DNA of 64,000 nucleotides from Phocoena phocoena (Eukaryota; Chordata; Mammalia; Artiodactyla; Phocoenidae). Position 1 is the stretch's first letter; each line of letters begins with the position of its first letter. Both the position numbers and the translations under genes were made by a program. The notes under the pieces are model-generated. The model did not search any database, was not told where the DNA came from, and saw only the letters and a list, made by a program, of their open reading frames with translations. The stretch lies in the NCBI RefSeq assembly GCF_963924675.1, contig NC_089230.1, forward strand, positions 4,341,001 through 4,405,000. Direction: 5' to 3'. Shown here one piece after another: positions 58,814-64,000 of this stretch.

Positions 58814-61800
58814 ATGTTAATAGGAACATATATATCAATAATTACCTTAAATGTAAATGGATTAAATGCTCCAACCAAAAGATGTAGACTGGCTGAATGG
58901 ATACAAAAACAAGACACAAATATATGCTGTCTACAAGAGACCCACTTCAGACCTAGGGGCACATACAGACTGGAAGTGAGGGGATGAAAAAAGATATCCC
59001 ATGCAAATGGAAATAAAAAGAAAGCTGGAGTAGCAATTCTCATATCAGACAAAATAGTCTTTAAAACAAAGACTATTACAAGAGACAAAGAAGACCACTA
59101 CATAATGATCAAGGGATCAATCCAAGAAGAAGATATAACAATTGTAAATATTTATGTGCCCAACATAGGAGCACCTCAATACGTAAGGCAAATGCTAACA
59201 GCCATAAAAGGGGAAATCAATAGTAACATATTCATAGTAGGGGACTTTAACACCCCACTTTCACCAATGGACAGATCATCCAAAATGAAAATAAATAAGG
59301 AAAAACAAGCTTTAAATGATACATTAAACAAGATAGACTTAATTGATATTTATACGGCATTCCATGCAAAAACAACAGAATACACTTTCTTCTCAAGTGT
59401 TCATGGAACATTCTCCAGGATAGGTCATATCTTGGGTCACAAATCAAGCCTTGGTAAATTTAAGAAAATTGAAATCTTATCAAGTATCTATTCTAACCAC
59501 AACACTATGAGACTAGATATCAATTACCGGAAAAAATCTGTAAAAAATACAAACACATAGAGGCTAAACAATATAATACTTAATAATCAAGAGATCACTG
59601 AAGAAATCAAAGAGGAAATCAAAAAATACCTAGAAACAAATGACAATGAAAACACGGTGACCCAAAACCTATGGGATGCAGCAAAAGCAGTTCTAAGGGG
59701 GAAGTTTATAGCAATACAATCCTACCTTAAGAAACAGGAAATATCTCAAATAAACAACCTAAACTTACACCTAAAGCAATTAGAGAAAGAAGAACAAAAA
59801 CCCCCCAAAGTTAGCAGAAGGAAAGAAATCATAAAGATCAGATCAGAAATAAATGAAAAGAAATGAAGGAAATGATAGCAAAGAGCAATAAAACTAAAAG
59901 CTGGTTCTTTGAGAAGATAAACAAAATGGATAAAACTTCAGCCAGAATCATCTAGTAAAAAAGGGAGAAGACTCAAATCAATAGAATTAGAAATAAAAAA
60001 GGAGAAGTAAGAACTGATGCTGCAGAAATACAAAGGATCATGAGAGATTACTACAACAAATATATGCCAATAAAATGGACAACCTGGAAGAAATGGACAC
60101 ATTCTTAGAAACGCACAACCTTCTGAGACTGAACCATGAAGAAATAGAAAATATAAACGACCAAACACAAGCACTGAAATTGAAACTGTGATTAAAAATC
60201 TTCCAACAGACAAAAGCCCAGGACCAGATGGCTTCACAAGTGAATTCTAACAAACATTTAAAGAAGAGCTAATACCTATCTTTCTCAAACTCTTCCAAAA
60301 TATAAAAGAGGGAGGAACACTCCCAAACTTATTCTAAGAGGCCACCATCACCCCTATATCAAAGCCAGACAAAGATGTCACAAAGAAAGAAAACTACAGG
60401 CCAATATCACTGATGAACATAGATGCAAAATTCCTCAACAAAATACTAGCAAACAGAATCCAACAGCACACTAAAAGGATCATACACCATGATCAAGTGG
60501 GGTTTATCCCAGTAATGCAAGGATTCTTCAATATATGCAAATCAATCAATGTGATACACCATATTAACAAATTGAAGGGGGAAAACCATATGATCATCTC
60601 AGTAGATGCATAGAAGGCTTTTGAAAAAATTCAACACCCATTTATGATAAAACCCCTCCAGAAAGTAGGCATAGAGGGAACTTACCTCAACAAAATAAAG
60701 GCCATATATAAAAAACCCACAGCCAACATTGTCCTCAATGGTGAAAAACTGAAACCATTTCCACTAAGATCAGGAACAAGACAAGGTTGCCCACTGTTAC
60801 CAGTCTTATTCAACATAGTTTTGGAAGTTTTAGCCACTGTTACCACCATTATTCAACATAGTTTTGGAAGTTTTAGCCACAGCAATCAGAGAAGAAAAAT
60901 AAATAAATGAATTCAAATAAGAAAAAAAGAAGTAAAGCTGTCACTGTTTACAGATGACATGATACTATACATAGAGAATCCTTAAGATGCTACAAGAAAA
61001 CTACTAGAGCTAATCAATGAATCTGGTAAAGTAGCAGGATACAAAATTAATGCACAGAAATCTCTGACATTCTTATACACTAATGATGAAAAATCTGAAA
61101 GTGAAATTAAGAAAACACTCCCATTTACCATTACAACAAAAAGAATACAATACCTAGGAATAAACCTACCTAAGGAGACAAAAGACCTGTATGCAGAAAA
61201 TTATAAGACACTGATGAAAGAAATTAAAGATGATACAAATAGATGGAAAGATATACCATGTTCTTGGATTGGAAGAATCAATATTGTGAAAATGACTATA
61301 CTACCCAAAGCAATCTACAGATTCAATGCAATCCCTATAGAACTACCACTGGCATATTTCACAGAACGAGAAAAAAAAATTTCACAATATCTATAGAAAC
61401 ACATAAGACCCCGAATAGCCAAAGCAATCTTGATAAAGAAAAATGGAGCTGGAGGAATCAGGCTCCCTGGTTTCAGACTATACTACAAAGCTACAGTAAT
61501 GAAGATAGTATGGTACTAGCACAAAAACATAAATGTAGAGCAATGGAACAGGATAGAAAGCCCAGAGAGGAACCCATGCACATACAGTCACCTTATCTTT
61601 GATAAAGGAGGCAAGAATATACAATGGAGAAAATACAGCCTCTTCAATAAGTGGTGCTGGGAAAACTGTACAGCTACATGTAAAAGAATGAAATTAGAAA
61701 ACTCCCTAACACCATACACAAATATAAACTTAAAATGGATTAAAGACCTAAATGTAAGGCCAGACACTATCAAACTCTTAGAGGAAAACAGGCAGAACAC

Positions 61801-62729
61801 TCTATGATATAAATCACAGCAAGATCCTTTTTGACCCACCTCCTAGAGAAATGGAAATAAAAACAAAAATAAACAAATGAGACCTAATGAAACTTCAAAG
61901 CTTTTGCACAGCAAGGGAAACCATAAACCAGACTAAAAGACAACCCTCAGTATGGGAGAAAATATTTGCAACCGAAGCAACTGACAAAGGATTAATCTCC
62001 AAAATTTACAAGCAGCTCATGCAGCTCAATATCAAAATAACAAACAACCCAATCCAAAAATGGGCAGAAAACCTAAACAGACATTTCTCCAAAGAAGATA
62101 TACAGATTGCCAACAAACACATGAAAGAATGTTCAACATCACTAATCATTAGAGAAATGCAAATCAAAATGTGATATCATCTCACACCAGTCAGAATGGC
62201 CATCATCAAAAAATCTACAAACAATAAATGCTGGAGAGGGTGTGGAGAAAAGGGAACCATCTTGCACAGCTGGTGTGAATGTAAATTCATACAGTCACTG
62301 TGGAGAACAGTATGGAGGTTCCTTAAAAAACTAAATATAGAACTACCATACGATCCAGCAATCCCACTACTGGGCATATACCCTGAGAAAACAATAATTC
62401 AAAAAGAATCATGTACCACAATGTTCATTGCAGCTCTATTTACAATAGCCAGGACATGGAAGCAACCTAAGTGTCCATCGACAGATGAATGGATAAAGAA
62501 GATGTGACACATATATACAATGGAATATTACTCAGCCATTAAAAGAAATGAAATTGAGTTATTTGTGGTGAGGTGGATGGACCTAGAGTCTGTCATACAG
62601 AGTGAAGTAAGTCAGAAAGAGAGAAACAAATACCGTATGCTAACATATATATGGAATCTAAAAAACAAACAAAAAAATGGTCATGAAGAACCTAGGGGCA
62701 AGACAGGAATAAAGGCACAGACCTACTAG
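58814..62729 (+). pseudogene. L1 ORF2 (endonuclease and reverse transcriptase), multiply disrupted
   Basis: Starts at ATG 58814 with the APE-type endonuclease (TLNVNGLNAPTKR, CLQETHF, GDFNTPL at about codons 143-149). The catalytic SDH motif reads SNH: the Asp codon is AAC at 59495-59497. The reverse transcriptase has [20 protein letters not shown], and its catalytic F-A-D-D motif reads FTDD (60947-60958), a GCA-to-ACA change that keeps both Asp. The C-terminus includes [20 protein letters not shown]. Lesions: in-frame TGA at 58985, TAG at 59558 and 60611, a one-base loss near 59850, a 43-bp tandem duplication (60791-60833/60834-60876), then a compensating one-base loss, and another shift between about 61800 and 61887. 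Length matches an intact ORF2. Confidence 0.92.
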
Positions 62730-63043
62730 AGAATGGACTTGAGGACACGGGTAGGGGGAAGGGTAAGCTGGGACGAAGTGAGAGAGTGGCATGAATATAT
62801 ATACACTGCCAAATGTAAAATAGATAGCTAGTGGGAAGCAGCCACATAGCACAGGGAGATCAGCTCCGTGCCATTTGGCCACCTAGAGGGGTGGGATATG
62901 GAGGTTGGGAGGGAGGGAGATGCAAGAGGGAAGAGATATGAGGATATGTGTATATGTATAACTCATTCACTTTGTTATAAAGCAGAAACTAACACACCAT
63001 TGTAAACCAATTATACTCCAATAAATATGTAAAAAAAAAAAAA
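62730..63043 (+). terminator. L1 3' UTR, polyadenylation signal and A tail
   Basis: Short cetartiodactyl-type 3' UTR: GCACAGGGAGATCAGCTCCG, TTTGTTATAAAGCAGAAACT, AACACACCATTGTAAACCAA, with AATAAA at 63020-63025 followed by a short A tail. Its reverse complement is the same 3' end seen at 14948 and 16580, so those copies belong to the same or a close subfamily. Confidence 0.88.
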
Positions 63044-63059
63044 AAGAAACAATTATTTC
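63044..63059 (+). repeat. 16-bp target-site duplication, right copy
   Basis: AAGAAACAATTATTTC, identical to 56605-56620. Confidence 0.92.
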
Positions 63060-63430
63060 CAAAATTTACCAAGCTCTTTTAGCGAGTAGAAAAATAGGTA
63101 TCACCTCCCTAATTTAGTTTTAAAGGCATTGTAACCTTGAATTTTGTTAGGAAAAGGGCAACTGAAGGGTGACAATGAAGGAATTATAGATTATTCTCAC
63201 AAGAAAAATGCACTAACCTTAAACAAAATAATTAATCAAATTTTTGATGTATAATCTAACATATACCATGACCGCACTTCAATTATTCTACAATGCAAGG
63301 ATGGTTCAGCATTTGGGAAGTATCCTAATATAGGCCTTTTCATTAAGAGAATAAAAGAAAAATCAGAGGAAGAAGAAGATTTCTGGGAATAATTGAGAAT
63401 GATAATCAAACAAAAAGAAAAGAATTTCAT
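63060..63430 (+). repeat. Degraded old L1, right part
   Basis: CAAAATTTACCAAGCTCTTT, ACCATGACCGCACTTCAATT, ACAATGCAAGGATGGTTCAG and AAAAGAAAAATCAGAGGAAG follow the ORF2 reverse-transcriptase region of an old L1 with gaps, continuing the host sequence left of 56605. Confidence 0.6.
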
Positions 63431-63646
63431 CAAGTTTAAAGATTATGAAGGAAGGGAAGCAATGAGCTCTTGAGTCAGGGGTGGGGAGGTCAGAGCATTA
63501 TGAGAATGAGATTTTGAGAGAGTGTGGTTGTCTCAGTTATTTTTTCATTTTAGAGAATCACCAGAAAATGACGCATGAAGTATGTAATTATCCTCAAGTT
63601 TCCCAAGAGAGCTCAGGCTGAGGGTTCGTCTCATTACTGTCAGTGT
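63431..63646. other. Short unassigned spacer
   Basis: No recognised feature. Confidence 0.4.
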
Positions 63647-63658
63647 TGGAGGACTGTT
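63647..63658 (-). repeat. Target-site duplication, left copy
   Basis: TGGAGGACTGTT, identical to 63871-63882, which brackets the last SINE. Confidence 0.88.
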
Positions 63659-63870
63659 TTTTTTTTTTTTTTTTTTTTGCAGTACGTGGGCCTCTCACTG
63701 TTGTGGCCTCTCCCATTGCGGAGCACAGGCTCTGGACGCGCAGGCTCAGCGGCCATGGCTCACGGGCCCAGCCGCTCCGCGGCATGTGGGATCTTCCCGG
63801 ACCGGGGCACGAACCCGTGTCCCCTGCATCGGCAGGCGGACTCTCAACCACTGCGCCACCAGGGGAGCCC
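63659..63870 (-). mobile_element. CHR-1 SINE, antisense
   Basis: On the minus strand: GGGCTCCCCTGGTGGCGCAG head (one change from the usual CTTCCC), TGGTTGAGAG, B box GGGTTCGTGCCCC, CATGCCGCGGAGCGGCTGGG body, GGGAGAGGCCACAACAGTGA and an A tail of about 20 (T run at 63657-63678). Flanked by a perfect 12-bp TSD. CpG content is high, so it is probably a fairly young insertion. Overlapping 85- to 113-codon frames on both strands are SINE translations. Confidence 0.93.
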
Positions 63871-63882
63871 TGGAGGACTGTT

Positions 63883-64000
63883 GACATCAGCAACTGGTGA
63901 CCCACCTGGTCTGTAGGCCCTGAGGAAACTGCCGATGGGAAAAAAAAATTCCCTTGAAATCACCATTTACCCTAAGGTTTCTATTTAAGATTATTTATAT
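63883..64000. other. Unassigned end of window
   Basis: No recognised feature in the last 118 bases. Confidence 0.4.

Larger units (their letters stand above)
56621..63043 (+). mobile_element. Full-length LINE-1 retrotransposon (6.42 kb), inactivated
   Basis: It runs from a GAAGGGGGAGCTTCAAGATG 5' end through a 1.24 kb 5' UTR, ORF1, a 58-base inter-ORF spacer, ORF2, a 0.3 kb 3' UTR and a poly(A) tail, flanked by identical 16-bp TSDs. This is the complete architecture of a mammalian L1 of the kind found in cetartiodactyls. Full length means reverse transcription reached the 5' end, which happens in a minority of insertions. It sits in an older L1 in the same orientation. Both frames carry disabling changes (see the ORF entries), so it cannot retrotranspose now. 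Identical TSDs argue for a fairly recent event. The many coding lesions suggest either decay since then or that some were inherited from the source element. Confidence 0.95.

Noticed and set aside
6713..63870. CHR SINE heads considered as tRNA genes
   Set aside because: The A and B boxes and tRNA-like 5' part are present, but no complete cloverleaf or anticodon arm was found and each is fused to the SINE body, with TSDs at three of the four CHR-1 copies.
63575..63916. A 113-codon plus-strand frame and a 103-codon minus-strand frame
   Set aside because: Translations of the CHR-1 at 63659-63870, including a homopolymer Phe/Lys run from the A tail.
1..64000. Search for an undescribed multi-gene system
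   Set aside because: All recognisable coding sequence belongs to L1 or Tigger. No host exons, operon-like clusters or gene order were seen.

Overview
This window looks like nuclear DNA from a cetacean (whale or dolphin), in a gene-poor region. The main evidence is four copies of a tRNA-Glu-derived SINE of the CHR-1 type (6713, 11069, 19345, 63659), one CHR-2-type copy (35118) and one short CHR-type copy (39540). These accompany L1 elements whose 3' ends are typical of Cetartiodactyla. I saw no BovB LINE, which argues against a ruminant. The DNA is AT-rich, and every long open frame with recognisable similarity lies inside a transposable element. I recognise no host protein-coding exon, no functional RNA gene, no CRISPR array and no bacterial-style operon.

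Layout. 1-9.7 kb: mostly unassigned DNA with MLT1-type LTR remnants, MIR and L2 fossils, a hAT-Charlie remnant and one CHR-1. 9.9-16.7 kb: an antisense L1 block made of two old fragments, one 1.4 kb younger 5'-truncated L1 with target-site duplications (TSDs), and an L1 3' stub; a CHR-1 splits the first. 16.7-30.4 kb: L2 fossils, L1 pieces, a near-complete MLT1/MST-type LTR at 25.8 kb and a CA microsatellite. 30.4-32 kb: an old antisense L1. 32-40.6 kb: a repeat-poor stretch containing the two other CHR-family SINEs and a TG/AG microsatellite. 40.7-51.9 kb: an L1 fragment, two retroviral-type LTR remnants, L2 and MIR fossils. 51.9-54.9 kb: an old sense L1 split by a Tigger1-type DNA transposon with both terminal repeats and a TA duplication. 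54.9-63.4 kb: a degraded L1 into which a full-length 6.4 kb L1 (56621-63043) has inserted, flanked by identical 16-bp TSDs. 63.7 kb: the last CHR-1.

Nothing works together here as a pathway. The window records successive insertions: L2, MIR, MLT1 and Charlie first, then old L1 and Tigger1, then CHR SINEs and the younger L1s. A little under half of the bases fall in repeats I can name, by a rough hand sum. The full-length L1 is disabled: two frame breaks in ORF1, several stops and shifts in ORF2, and substitutions at a catalytic endonuclease residue and beside the reverse-transcriptase aspartate pair. I do not see an undescribed biological system. The best leads are the structure of the nested L1 and a few repeat-free islands that could be conserved non-coding elements.

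Family names come from recalled consensus motifs, not a database search. Edges without TSDs are approximate, often by tens of bases.
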